From NCBI RefSeq assembly GCF_008370045.1, contig NZ_VOBN01000013.1:62001-126000 (forward strand): 64,000 nt of DNA, written 5' to 3'. Below are positions 49,996-57,568 of the stretch, in pieces. The notes under the pieces are model-generated. The model was not told where the DNA came from, ran no database searches, and saw only the letters and a program-made list of their open reading frames with translations. The stretch's first letter is position 1; each line of letters begins with the position of its first letter. This stretch comes from Pseudomonas sp. ANT_J12. GTDB taxonomy: Bacteria; Pseudomonadota; Gammaproteobacteria; Pseudomonadales; Pseudomonadaceae. Both the position numbers and the translations under genes were made by a program.

Positions 49996-51306
49996 ATGTT
50001 CGATCCAGTCAACGAGCCGTCATTTCGTCTGGACGTAGCGGGCCTGCCCGACGCCTTTGAGGTCCTGGCCTTTACCGGCAGTGAAGCCATCAGCGAACCG
50101 TTTGTGTTCGAGGTGGACCTGCTGATCGATGACCCGACACTCGACCTTGCCAGCCTGCTGTATCGCGGGGCGTTCTTGCAGTTCGAAGCCTCGGGCACCG
50201 GTATCCACGGGCAATTGCATGAACTCGTCCAGCGTGAACATGGCACCTTGTCCCGGCTGTGTCGTGTGCGTCTGCGGCCGAAACTGGCGTGCCTGGCCCA
50301 GCGCTTCAGCCAGCGCATTTTCAGCGGGCGTTCGGTGCCGCAGATTCTTGGGCAGGTGCTCAAGGAGCATGGGATTGCCGGCAAGGACTGGCGCCTGGCC
50401 TTGAGCAGCGATTACCCGCCCCGGGATTTCTGCACGCAGTACCGCGAATCGGACCTGCAATTTTTCCAGCGCCTGTGCGCCGAAGAGCGTCTTCACTACC
50501 ACTTCGAGCATTCCAGCCGAGGGCACTGTTTGATCATCAGTGACGATCAGGGGGCCTCGCGCCATGGGCAAACGCTGGTGTTCCAGGGTGAAAGCGAGCC
50601 GTGCGCAGTGTCTCGGTTCGAGGTGCAAGTTGGTGTGAATGCGGCGCCGGTCGCCGAGGGCCGGACGACCCTGACGACGTTGCGCAGTGGTCAGTTGATG
50701 CCGCTGGCCGGTCATCCGGTCAATGAATGGAATGATGTGTGGCGCTTGATTGAGGTTGAGCACCGGGGCGGCCAGGAGCCGCTGTTTGCCTATGCCAACA
50801 CGATTCGCGCCGTGCCATGGGAGGCGCCCTGGGTGGCCACCCATGGGCCGGCGAAACCCCGGATGCTCAGCCTGCAACGGGCCTGGGTCGTCGATGTCGA
50901 GGAGGCCCAACCCGATCCGGCGCGTCCCGTGGCGGTGCAGTTCGACTGGCTCTATCAAGGCGAAGGCGCAAAACCGGATCACTGTTGGCTGCCCCTGGCC
51001 CCCGAACTGAACAACGCCGCCCGTTCGCAATGGAGGGCAGGGGCCGAGGTGGTGGTCAGTTTCATCGAGGGCGATCCGGACCAGCCGTTGATCACCGGGT
51101 TGCTGCAAGGCCCGCCGTGCGTCAATGAACCTGAAGTGACGAGCGCGGTGCAGCCTGAATCAGCAGGTTTGCTGGCCTTGCTGCGATCGAGCGAACCCTT
51201 GCTGTTGCTCTGCCTGCTGCCGGGCGGCGGTAGTTTCAGTCATTGTCGGGAGCAGGTCTGCACCTGTCGGGCGGCAACGCTGTTTGGCCAGAGCGGTGCG
51301 GCATGA
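49996..51306 (+). CDS. Short type VI secretion tip protein VgrG
   Basis: 436-residue VgrG-type tip protein. Residues about 10-310 are the gp27-like (phage GPD) part, with LLYRGAFLQFEA and CTQYRESDLQFFQRLCAEE; about 320-385 is the gp5 OB-fold part ending EGDPDQPLITGLLQGP. The usual beta-helix needle and DUF2345 extension are missing, so it is shorter than the common ~650-700 residues. The tail carries a hydrophobic run (PLLLLCLLPGGGSF) and Cys-rich SHCREQVCTCR, perhaps where the adaptor or cargo docks. It overlaps the DUF4123 gene by four bases. No other T6SS structural gene lies in the window, so it must use an apparatus encoded elsewhere. Confidence 0.85.
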   Translation: MFDPVNEPSFRLDVAGLPDAFEVLAFTGSEAISEPFVFEVDLLIDDPTLDLASLLYRGAFLQFEASGTGIHGQLHELVQREHGTLSRLCRVRLRPKLACLAQRFSQRIFSGRSVPQILGQVLKEHGIAGKDWRLALSSDYPPRDFCTQYRESDLQFFQRLCAEERLHYHFEHSSRGHCLIISDDQGASRHGQTLVFQGESEPCAVSRFEVQVGVNAAPVAEGRTTLTTLRSGQLMPLAGHPVNEWNDVWRLIEVEHRGGQEPLFAYANTIRAVPWEAPWVATHGPAKPRMLSLQRAWVVDVEEAQPDPARPVAVQFDWLYQGEGAKPDHCWLPLAPELNNAARSQWRAGAEVVVSFIEGDPDQPLITGLLQGPPCVNEPEVTSAVQPESAGLLALLRSSEPLLLLCLLPGGGSFSHCREQVCTCRAATLFGQSGAA

Positions 51307-52100
51307 TCGGCGTCCAGACGCCAGACCCGACCTCGCAATGGCTGTTGCTGGATGTACCCGGTGCGCCTGGCGCGGCGGCCATGCTGCGGCGACGATTCAC
51401 CGATGTGCGCTGGTGCTGGTTGTTCGAAGACACCGAGTTGCATTCCTTGCGCGAGCACGGACCGGCGCTGATCGAACTGCGGGACTGCCCGGCGCTGATC
51501 GAGTTTTGCTACAGCGAGCCCCACACCTGGCAAGGTTTGCTGCTGGTCAGCGAGGCGTCGGTGGCCCTGCTGCTGGCGCATTTGCGGCGCATGCTCACGG
51601 TGTCGCTCGGCCTGCATCACCGGGCGTTGCTGAGCTATTACAACCCGCACTGCGCCAGCTACTTCTTTGATGCCTGTGATGCCGAGGAGCTGAGCCGCTG
51701 GCTTGGCCCGATCAGCCAGTTGCGCTGGTTCGGCGGGACCTGGGCCGATCGGGCCATTGGCAGTCAGGGCTGGCAGAAACTGCTCAATCCGGGACTGGCG
51801 GTCAGCCCGCTGGCGGTCGAAGAAAACCTCAGCCCGCGCCAACAGGAAAAGCTGCAAACCTGTGTGCTGGAGCAACATGCCTGGCACTGGAGCCGATCCA
51901 CTGGCACTGAGTACAACCGCTTGTGGTCCCATGTGCAGGAAGGCCTAGCGCTGGGCTTTAGTGAACGGCCGGTACTGGATGGCTGGTTGTGGCTACGCTT
52001 GCAGTGTCCGGGCGCTTTGCCCGCGCAACCCTTGCCGGGGCAGACCCAGCAGGAACGACTCGATTACCTGCGCAATCGCTGGCAGGGCGATCAACCCTGA
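51303..52100 (+). CDS. DUF4123 adaptor protein (T6SS)
   Basis: 265-residue protein with an N-terminal DUF4123 domain (MIGVQTPDPTSQWLLLDVPG onward; the motif CYSEPHTWQGLLLVSEAS near residue 69-86 and RRMLTVSL follow). DUF4123 proteins act as chaperones that load effectors on VgrG. The ATG overlaps the VgrG stop (ATGA), so the two are coupled. The gene just downstream starts 18 bases after it and would be the natural place for the effector. The C-terminal half (about 130-265) is rich in Trp and Gln and has no family I recognise. Confidence 0.85.
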   Translation: MIGVQTPDPTSQWLLLDVPGAPGAAAMLRRRFTDVRWCWLFEDTELHSLREHGPALIELRDCPALIEFCYSEPHTWQGLLLVSEASVALLLAHLRRMLTVSLGLHHRALLSYYNPHCASYFFDACDAEELSRWLGPISQLRWFGGTWADRAIGSQGWQKLLNPGLAVSPLAVEENLSPRQQEKLQTCVLEQHAWHWSRSTGTEYNRLWSHVQEGLALGFSERPVLDGWLWLRLQCPGALPAQPLPGQTQQERLDYLRNRWQGDQP

Positions 52101-52118
52101 CACGAGGATGTCACCGAC

Positions 52119-52994
52119 ATGGCGAACACAATTCGACGACTGTTCAAGGCGTGTATCGGCGGGGTTTTACTGGCCATGGTGGTTGCCTGTTCGCCACTGA
52201 AAATGCTCAATGCCCTCACCCCTGACGGCACTTTCGACAAGACCGACGGCATTGCTTATGGCGGTGATCCACGGCAAAAACTCGATGTGTATGTGCCCCG
52301 GTATCCGGTGAAAAACGCGCCGGTGGTGGTGTTTTTTTATGGCGGCAGCTGGAACAGCGGTTCACGCAGCGATTACAGCTTTGTCGGCGAGGCGTTGGCC
52401 TCCCGAGGCATCGTCGCGGTGCTGGCGGATTATCGTTTGTATCCACAGGTGCGTTATCCGCTGTTTCTAGAGGACTGCGCCAAAGCCGTGGCCTGGGCCC
52501 ACGACCACATTCGTGAGTTTTCCGGGGACCCTGAGCGGATGTTCCTGATGGGCCACAGTTCGGGGGCCTACAACGTGGCGATGTTGGCGCTGGAGCCGCC
52601 GTTGCTGGAGGCGGTGGGCATGTCGCCCCATGATCTGCGTGGCTGGATCGGCCTGGCCGGGCCGTATGATTTTCTGCCGATCAAGAATCCCGAGGTGCGC
52701 CCGGTATTTTTCTGGCCAGATTCACCGCCGCAGTCACAGCCGATCAATCACATCAGTCGCGGGGCGCCGCCGGCCTTGTTAATCGCGGCAAAGGACGATG
52801 ACGTGGTCAACCCGACCCGCAACACCGGCGGCTTGGCGAACAAACTGCGGGCGGCCGGGGTTGCGGTTCAGGATCGATACTATGCCCGCACCAGCCACGC
52901 CACGCTGGTGGCGACGCTGTCCCGGCCCCTGCGCGGCCTGGCGCCGGTGCTGGATGAGGTCACGTCTTTCGTCAAATCCACGCCGAGTCAGTGA
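52119..52994 (+). CDS. Alpha/beta hydrolase lipoprotein (BD-FAE type esterase)
   Basis: 291-residue alpha/beta hydrolase. An N-terminal signal with the lipobox VVAC (C24) marks it as a lipoprotein. Nucleophile S148 sits in GHSSGAY, an oxyanion motif FFYGGSWNSG lies at about 72, an acid DDD at about 227 and a His in RTSHATL near the end. This fits the BD-FAE/carboxylesterase group. Substrate unknown. It starts 18 bases after the DUF4123 gene and overlaps the 3' end of the MATE gene by seven bases. Position suggests a T6SS link; the lipobox points instead to a membrane enzyme, or to an immunity-like partner. Confidence 0.85.
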   Translation: MANTIRRLFKACIGGVLLAMVVACSPLKMLNALTPDGTFDKTDGIAYGGDPRQKLDVYVPRYPVKNAPVVVFFYGGSWNSGSRSDYSFVGEALASRGIVAVLADYRLYPQVRYPLFLEDCAKAVAWAHDHIREFSGDPERMFLMGHSSGAYNVAMLALEPPLLEAVGMSPHDLRGWIGLAGPYDFLPIKNPEVRPVFFWPDSPPQSQPINHISRGAPPALLIAAKDDDVVNPTRNTGGLANKLRAAGVAVQDRYYARTSHATLVATLSRPLRGLAPVLDEVTSFVKSTPSQ

Positions 52995-54337
52995 ACGCGG
53001 CCGGCAAACCAGCCATCGTTCTGGCGCAAGCGCCAGGCAATCGCGCCAAGCGTCAGGCTGCGCAGCAACATGAACAGCAGGAAAGTGATCCACAGCCCAT
53101 GGTTGCCCAGACCTTGCAACGCCCAGGCGAAGGGCAGCAACAGCAGCATGGTCAACAGCATGCCGTTGCGCATTTCCCGGGCGCGGGTGGCGCCGATGAA
53201 CAACCCGTCCAGCAGGTAACTCCAGACCGCAATCAGCGGCAGGGCGGCGAGGTAGGGCAGGTAGACGAACGCGGTGTCGCGCACGCTCTGGATGTTGGTT
53301 TGCATCTCGACGAACAGATGCCCGGCGAACAGAAACAGCGCGGCAAAGCCCAGGCTGGCGATCAACGACCAACCGGCGGCCACCACCAATGAGCGGCGCA
53401 AAGCATCGCGATCCCGCGCGCCGATGGCGTGGCCGCACAGGGCTTCCACGGCGTGGGCCAGGCCATCGAGGGCGTGGGCGGTCAATAACAAACCGTTGAG
53501 CAGCAGCGCGTTGGCGGCGACCGTGGCATCGCCCAGCCGCGCGCCTTGTACGGTGATCAGGAAAAACACCGATTGCAGCACCAGGCTTCGGATGAAAATG
53601 TCGCGGTTGACCGCCAGCAGCGGGCGCCAACTCTGCCACAGCGCCAGGGCGGCCCAGGCGATGTGGCCGGGATAGGCGCGCAGGGCCTTGCGCGTCATCA
53701 ACAGGCCGATCAGCGCACCGGTCCATTCGGCAATCACCGACGCTCGGGCGGCGCCGACCACGCCCCAGTCCAGGCCGAGGACGAACCACAGGTTCAGCGC
53801 GATGTTCACCAGGTTAGTGCCCAGCAGAATCGCCAGCGGCGCCCGGGCGTTCTGGGTGCCGAGGAACCAGCCGACCAGCGCGTAACTGGCCAGCGCTGCC
53901 GGCAGGCCAAACAAACGGGTGTGGAAAAATTCCCGGGTCAGTTGATCCAACTCGGCCGACGGTTGCATGAAGTGCAGCGCCACGCCGCTCAACGGAATCC
54001 CCGCCGCCCCGAGCACGATGGCCAGGCCCATGGCCAACAGCAGGCCCTGCAACAGAATCTGCCGCAACGCCGCGCCATCCCCGCGCCCGGCGGCCTGTGC
54101 GGCAAAACCGGTGGTGCCCATGCGCAGAAAACCCATGCCCCAGGCCAGGAAGGTATACAGGCTGGCCCCGACGGCGACGGCGCCCAGTTGATGGGCGTGG
54201 GGCAAGTGACCGATGACGGTGCTGTCGACCAGCGCCACCAGCGGTACGGAAATGTTCGAGAGGATCATGGGGGCGGCGAGGGCCCAGACCTTGCGGTGGG
54301 TCGGGCGGTCGCGCCAGTCGGCGATCAGGTTGGACAT
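52988..54337 (-). CDS. MATE family efflux transporter (DinF-like)
   Basis: 449-residue transporter of the MATE family with 12 predicted helices, starting MSNLIADWRDRPTHRKVWAL. The conserved early motif APMILSNISVPLVALVDSTV and the second-half LLAVNRDIFIRSLVLQS are typical of DinF-like members. The substrate is not known. The start at 54337 has AAGGAGC upstream. It faces the hydrolase gene. Confidence 0.92.
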   Translation of the reverse strand: MSNLIADWRDRPTHRKVWALAAPMILSNISVPLVALVDSTVIGHLPHAHQLGAVAVGASLYTFLAWGMGFLRMGTTGFAAQAAGRGDGAALRQILLQGLLLAMGLAIVLGAAGIPLSGVALHFMQPSAELDQLTREFFHTRLFGLPAALASYALVGWFLGTQNARAPLAILLGTNLVNIALNLWFVLGLDWGVVGAARASVIAEWTGALIGLLMTRKALRAYPGHIAWAALALWQSWRPLLAVNRDIFIRSLVLQSVFFLITVQGARLGDATVAANALLLNGLLLTAHALDGLAHAVEALCGHAIGARDRDALRRSLVVAAGWSLIASLGFAALFLFAGHLFVEMQTNIQSVRDTAFVYLPYLAALPLIAVWSYLLDGLFIGATRAREMRNGMLLTMLLLLPFAWALQGLGNHGLWITFLLFMLLRSLTLGAIAWRLRQNDGWFAGRVH

Positions 54338-54379
54338 GCGGGCTCCTTGGGGAGCGGGCATTGTAGCGACAGTTTGCGT

Positions 54380-54486
54380 GATCTTTCCCACGCTCTGTGG
54401 GAATGACTCCTGTGACGCTCTGCGTCACGTCGTCAGGGACGCGGAGCGTCCCGGGCTGCATTCCCACGCAGAGCGTGGGAACGATC
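54380..54486. repeat. REP block upstream of the MATE gene
   Basis: Outer arms gatctttcccacgctctgtg and ccacgcagagcgtgggaacg with two internal palindromes, gtgacgctctgcgtcac and gggacgcggagcgtccc. A different family from the other REP elements. Confidence 0.75.
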
Positions 54487-54493
54487 AGGGGTG

Positions 54494-54787
54494 TCAGTGG
54501 ATGATCCAGCTCAACAACCAAAGCCCCAGCAACAACCAGATGATCCCCATGATGATCGACGCATTCATGAACGCCCGGATCGCCGACCACAACAGCATCA
54601 GCCCGATGATCAGCGCGATGATGCTGATGATCGAGGTGTCCATGCCCAGTGTCCGGGACAGCCCTTCGACAAAGTTGCTGCCGGCATGGCTGAGGATATT
54701 GAACAGGCCACTGAGGCCGTCGACGATAAAGCGGATGACCGAACCGAGTGCCTGGCCGAGCCATTCAAAGAAACTTTCTACCTGCAT
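54494..54787 (-). CDS. Small membrane protein, unknown function
   Basis: 97-residue protein, MQVESFFEWLGQALGSVIRF at the start. Two hydrophobic stretches lie near residues 52-70 (SIISIIALIIGLMLLWSAI) and 77-96 (ASIIMGIIWLLLGLWLLSWI), so it is probably an inner-membrane protein. An amphipathic N-terminal half precedes them. Ribosome site CAGGA about eight bases upstream. I do not recognise a family; it may be linked to the MATE gene on the same strand, although a REP block separates them. Confidence 0.65.
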   Translation of the reverse strand: MQVESFFEWLGQALGSVIRFIVDGLSGLFNILSHAGSNFVEGLSRTLGMDTSIISIIALIIGLMLLWSAIRAFMNASIIMGIIWLLLGLWLLSWIIH

Positions 54788-54901
54788 GTGGGCGTCCTGA
54801 TGATGGTGGTGGCAAGGTTGCCGCGCCTGACTTGGGCCGCGGATCGTAGTGCCGAGTTCCCTACTAGCATAGAGGGTTTGACTTGCCCCTGTGGCAGGGC
54901 T

Positions 54902-54995
54902 TTTGTGGCGAGGGAGCTTGCTCCCGCTTGAGTGCGCAGCACTCACCCAAGGGGCCGCTGCGCAGCCCGACGCGAGCAAGCTCGCTCGCCACAGG
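54902..54995. repeat. REP pair upstream of the MazG-like gene
   Basis: Arms ttgtggcgagggagcttgct and agcaagctcgctcgccacag enclose agtgcgcagcact and ggccgctgcgcagcc palindromes. Confidence 0.75.
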
Positions 54996-55081
54996 TTCGA
55001 CACCCATGGAAAAGCGCGCAATCTCCGGGACTTGCCTTCACCCGCCATCCCCCCGAAGCTATACGCCTTCAGGAGAGCCCG

Positions 55082-55384
55082 ATGAACCTTGTTGAACTGA
55101 CCGAACGCCTGCACGCCATCCGTGACCGTAATGACTGGCGCCAATTTCACAGCCCGAAAAACCTGGCCATGGCCGCGAGCGTGGAAATGTCCGAGCTGGT
55201 GGAAATCTTCCAGTGGCTGAGCGAAGACCAGTCCCGCCAATTGCCCGCCGACAAACTGGCCCACGCCGGGCAGGAAGTCGGCGACATCGTGCTCTATCTC
55301 TTATTGCTGTGCAGCGAGTTGGGGTTGGACATGAACGAAGTGGTGCGCAGCAAACTCGCGGACAGCGAACGGCGGTTCAGCTGA
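55082..55384 (+). CDS. MazG-like nucleotide pyrophosphohydrolase
   Basis: 100-residue all-alpha pyrophosphohydrolase of the MazG/RS21-C6 type, which removes pyrophosphate from non-canonical dNTPs. The metal-binding pattern is visible: EMSELVEIFQW (about 36-46) and QEVGDIVLYLLLL (about 64-76). Ribosome site AGGAG about 7 bases upstream of MNLVELTERL. Its stop overlaps the next start (TGATG). Confidence 0.9.
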   Translation: MNLVELTERLHAIRDRNDWRQFHSPKNLAMAASVEMSELVEIFQWLSEDQSRQLPADKLAHAGQEVGDIVLYLLLLCSELGLDMNEVVRSKLADSERRFS

Positions 55385-56133
55385 TGAGCGACCGTCATTT
55401 CGATCAACTGGCGACCCGCTTCGCGGAAAAAATCTACGGCGGGGCCAAAGGCGCGATTCGCCTGGCCGTGCTGCAAGCCGACCTGGCGGAAACCCTGCCG
55501 GACCGTCCGCTGCGCGTCCTCGACATCGGCGCCGGCCTCGGTCACATGTCGCTGTGGCTGGCCCAGCGCGGGCATGACGTCACCCTCGCCGAACCGGCCG
55601 CGCCAATGCTCGAAGGCGCGCGCCAACGCTTCGCCGACGCCGGCCAGAGCGCGACCTTCATTCAAGCGCCATGGCAGGATTTGCTCGGCCAGCTCACCGA
55701 ACCCTACGACCTGGTGCTGTGTCACGCCGTGCTGGAATGGCTGGCCGAACCCCACGCGATCCTGCCGGTGCTGCATCAACTCACGACCAAGGAGGGCTGG
55801 CTGTCCCTGGCCTTCTATAACCGTGACGCACTGATCTACCGCAACCTGCTCAAGGGACACTTCCGCAAAATGCGCAAGAACGACATGGCCGGTGAGAAGC
55901 AGAGCCTGACCCCGCAACAGCCCCTTGATCCACGGGAACTGGCGGCGCAACTTGAAGGTCTGTGGCAGGTCGAAACCCAAAGTGGGGTGCGGGTTTTTCA
56001 CGACTACATGCCGGTGGAATTCCAGGCCCGCGCCGAACTGGTGGACTTGCTCGAAATGGAACTGGCCCACCGTCGCCACCCAAGCTTTGCCGGGCTTGGG
56101 CGTTACTTGCACTGGATCTGTCGGCCGATCTGA
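55384..56133 (+). CDS. cmoM: tRNA 5-carboxymethoxyuridine methyltransferase CmoM
   Basis: SAM-dependent methyltransferase that makes mcmo5U at the wobble base of tRNA. The 249-residue product matches E. coli CmoM (SmtA) along its length: DRHFDQLATRFAEKIYGGAKG at the start, the SAM motif VLDIGAGLGHMSLWLAQRGH, LVLCHAVLEWLAEP and the late GVRVFHDYMP. Start at 55384 overlaps the MazG-like gene by one base. Confidence 0.92.
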   Translation: MSDRHFDQLATRFAEKIYGGAKGAIRLAVLQADLAETLPDRPLRVLDIGAGLGHMSLWLAQRGHDVTLAEPAAPMLEGARQRFADAGQSATFIQAPWQDLLGQLTEPYDLVLCHAVLEWLAEPHAILPVLHQLTTKEGWLSLAFYNRDALIYRNLLKGHFRKMRKNDMAGEKQSLTPQQPLDPRELAAQLEGLWQVETQSGVRVFHDYMPVEFQARAELVDLLEMELAHRRHPSFAGLGRYLHWICRPI

Positions 56134-56145
56134 TCGGAGAACAAC

Positions 56146-56760
56146 ATGAACGCGCGTTCAGGGTTACTGCTGATGTGTCTGGGGTTGGCCGCCTGCCAGG
56201 GCAGCAACCCGTATGTGGCGACGTCCAACCCCTTGCCGCCGGCGCCCGCGCAAGCGGCGAATACCTTCGACCGCAGCGCCTACCCGGCGCCGCCCCGGGA
56301 CTACGGGCGTTACCGCAGTTGGGCCTGGCTCAACGGGCAACTGCCGCCGGGTTCGGCCTGGGCGGATTCGGCGCAAGTGGCCGAAGCGGTCAGCAGCGCC
56401 CTCGATCAGCGCGGCTTGCGCCCATTACACGATAATCGCCCGGCGGACCTGTTGGTCAGCGCCAACCTGCATCTGGAAACCCGCTTGCGCCAGGTTCAGG
56501 ACGACTACGGTTATTACGGCGGCGGTTATGGCGGCTACCGCCGATATGGCGGCGGTTACGGCATGTACGAAACCGTGCCGATCGTGCGCACTTATTCGGA
56601 ACAGGTTGTGGTGGTGCGTGTCGATCTGTTCGACGCCGGCACCGGTCAACCGGTGTGGAGCGCCAGCGCCGAAACGGCGAACCAGGGCAATCAAAGCCAG
56701 CGTGTCGATGCGATTCGGGAGGCTGTGGAAAAGGCCATGTCGGCGTATCCTCCCAGTTAG
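56146..56760 (+). CDS. DUF4136 lipoprotein 1
   Basis: 204-residue lipoprotein: signal peptide with lipobox LAAC (C17), then a DUF4136 domain, with DYGRYRSWAWLNG (about 52-64), the DxRGLRP motif and a Gly/Tyr-rich loop (GYYGGGYGGYRRYGGG, about 125-140) inserted. It is the first of two tandem DUF4136 genes, 12 bases after cmoM. The family is common in Bacteroidetes and proteobacteria, function unknown. Confidence 0.85.
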   Translation: MNARSGLLLMCLGLAACQGSNPYVATSNPLPPAPAQAANTFDRSAYPAPPRDYGRYRSWAWLNGQLPPGSAWADSAQVAEAVSSALDQRGLRPLHDNRPADLLVSANLHLETRLRQVQDDYGYYGGGYGGYRRYGGGYGMYETVPIVRTYSEQVVVVRVDLFDAGTGQPVWSASAETANQGNQSQRVDAIREAVEKAMSAYPPS

Positions 56761-56815
56761 CTTCTTGTAGATAAGAAGCATTGCGCAGGTTCATGTCTTC
56801 AATCGGAGAACCATC

Positions 56816-57370
56816 ATGTTCCGCCCTCTCGTATTACTGGCTGTGGCCGTGCTGCTCAGTGCCTGCGCCCACCAGGTCAACCATGATTTCGACGCCAGCC
56901 GCGACTTCGCCGCCTATCGCAACTGGAGCTGGAAAGAACCCGCCCTGCAATACCGCCCCGATGACCCGCGCATCAAGAGCGACCTGACCGAACAGCGCAT
57001 CCGTCAGGCGGTGACCGATCAGCTCGATCAACGCGGCTTGCGTCCCGCCGCCGGGGGCCAGAAGGGTGATGTGAATGTGCAGGCCTACCTGATCGTCGAA
57101 GACCGTCAGCAACAAGTGACCACCAATTACGGCGGCGGTTGGGGCGGCCCATGGAACGGCTACTGGGGCGGCCCGATGTACAACGAAACCCGCAACGTCA
57201 GCTACAAAGTGGCGACCATCCAGATCGACCTGCTCGACGGCAAGGACGGCAAACTGGTGTGGCGCGGCAGCGACGAGCAAATTCTCAGCAGCTCGCCCAA
57301 CCCGGCAGATCGCAGCAATGCCGTGCGCGAAACCGTGGGCCGGATCCTGGCCAACTACCCACCCCGATAA
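56816..57370 (+). CDS. DUF4136 lipoprotein 2
   Basis: 184-residue lipoprotein with lipobox LSAC (C17), a DUF4136 domain (FAAYRNWSWKEPALQY, DQLDQRGLRPA) and a Gly/Trp-rich loop (GGGWGGPWNGYWGG, about 103-116). It shares the RxWxW and DQRGLRP motifs with lipoprotein 1 and is probably a tandem duplicate that has diverged; both end with SYPP/NYPP-like tails. A REPIN follows. Confidence 0.85.
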   Translation: MFRPLVLLAVAVLLSACAHQVNHDFDASRDFAAYRNWSWKEPALQYRPDDPRIKSDLTEQRIRQAVTDQLDQRGLRPAAGGQKGDVNVQAYLIVEDRQQQVTTNYGGGWGGPWNGYWGGPMYNETRNVSYKVATIQIDLLDGKDGKLVWRGSDEQILSSSPNPADRSNAVRETVGRILANYPPR

Positions 57371-57382
57371 ACCCCACAATCC

Positions 57383-57477
57383 CTGTAGGAGCAAAGCTTG
57401 CTCGCGAAGACGTCGGCACATCCAAAACGGATGTGCCTGACACACCGCTTTCGCGAGCAAGCTTCGCTCCTACAGGT
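57383..57477. repeat. REPIN upstream of tadG
   Basis: Arms ctgtaggagcaaagcttgct and agcaagcttcgctcctacag with the same interior as the REPIN at 47061-47154; the two copies differ at only a few positions. Confidence 0.9.
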
Positions 57478-57568
57478 TTTGTGTGGCCGGCAACCTCGCC
57501 AACCCTTGTCTACACTGCAATTTGCCAATGGAGGCAGCACAAGGTGTGCGCCGGCGAAGGAGTGCGCG

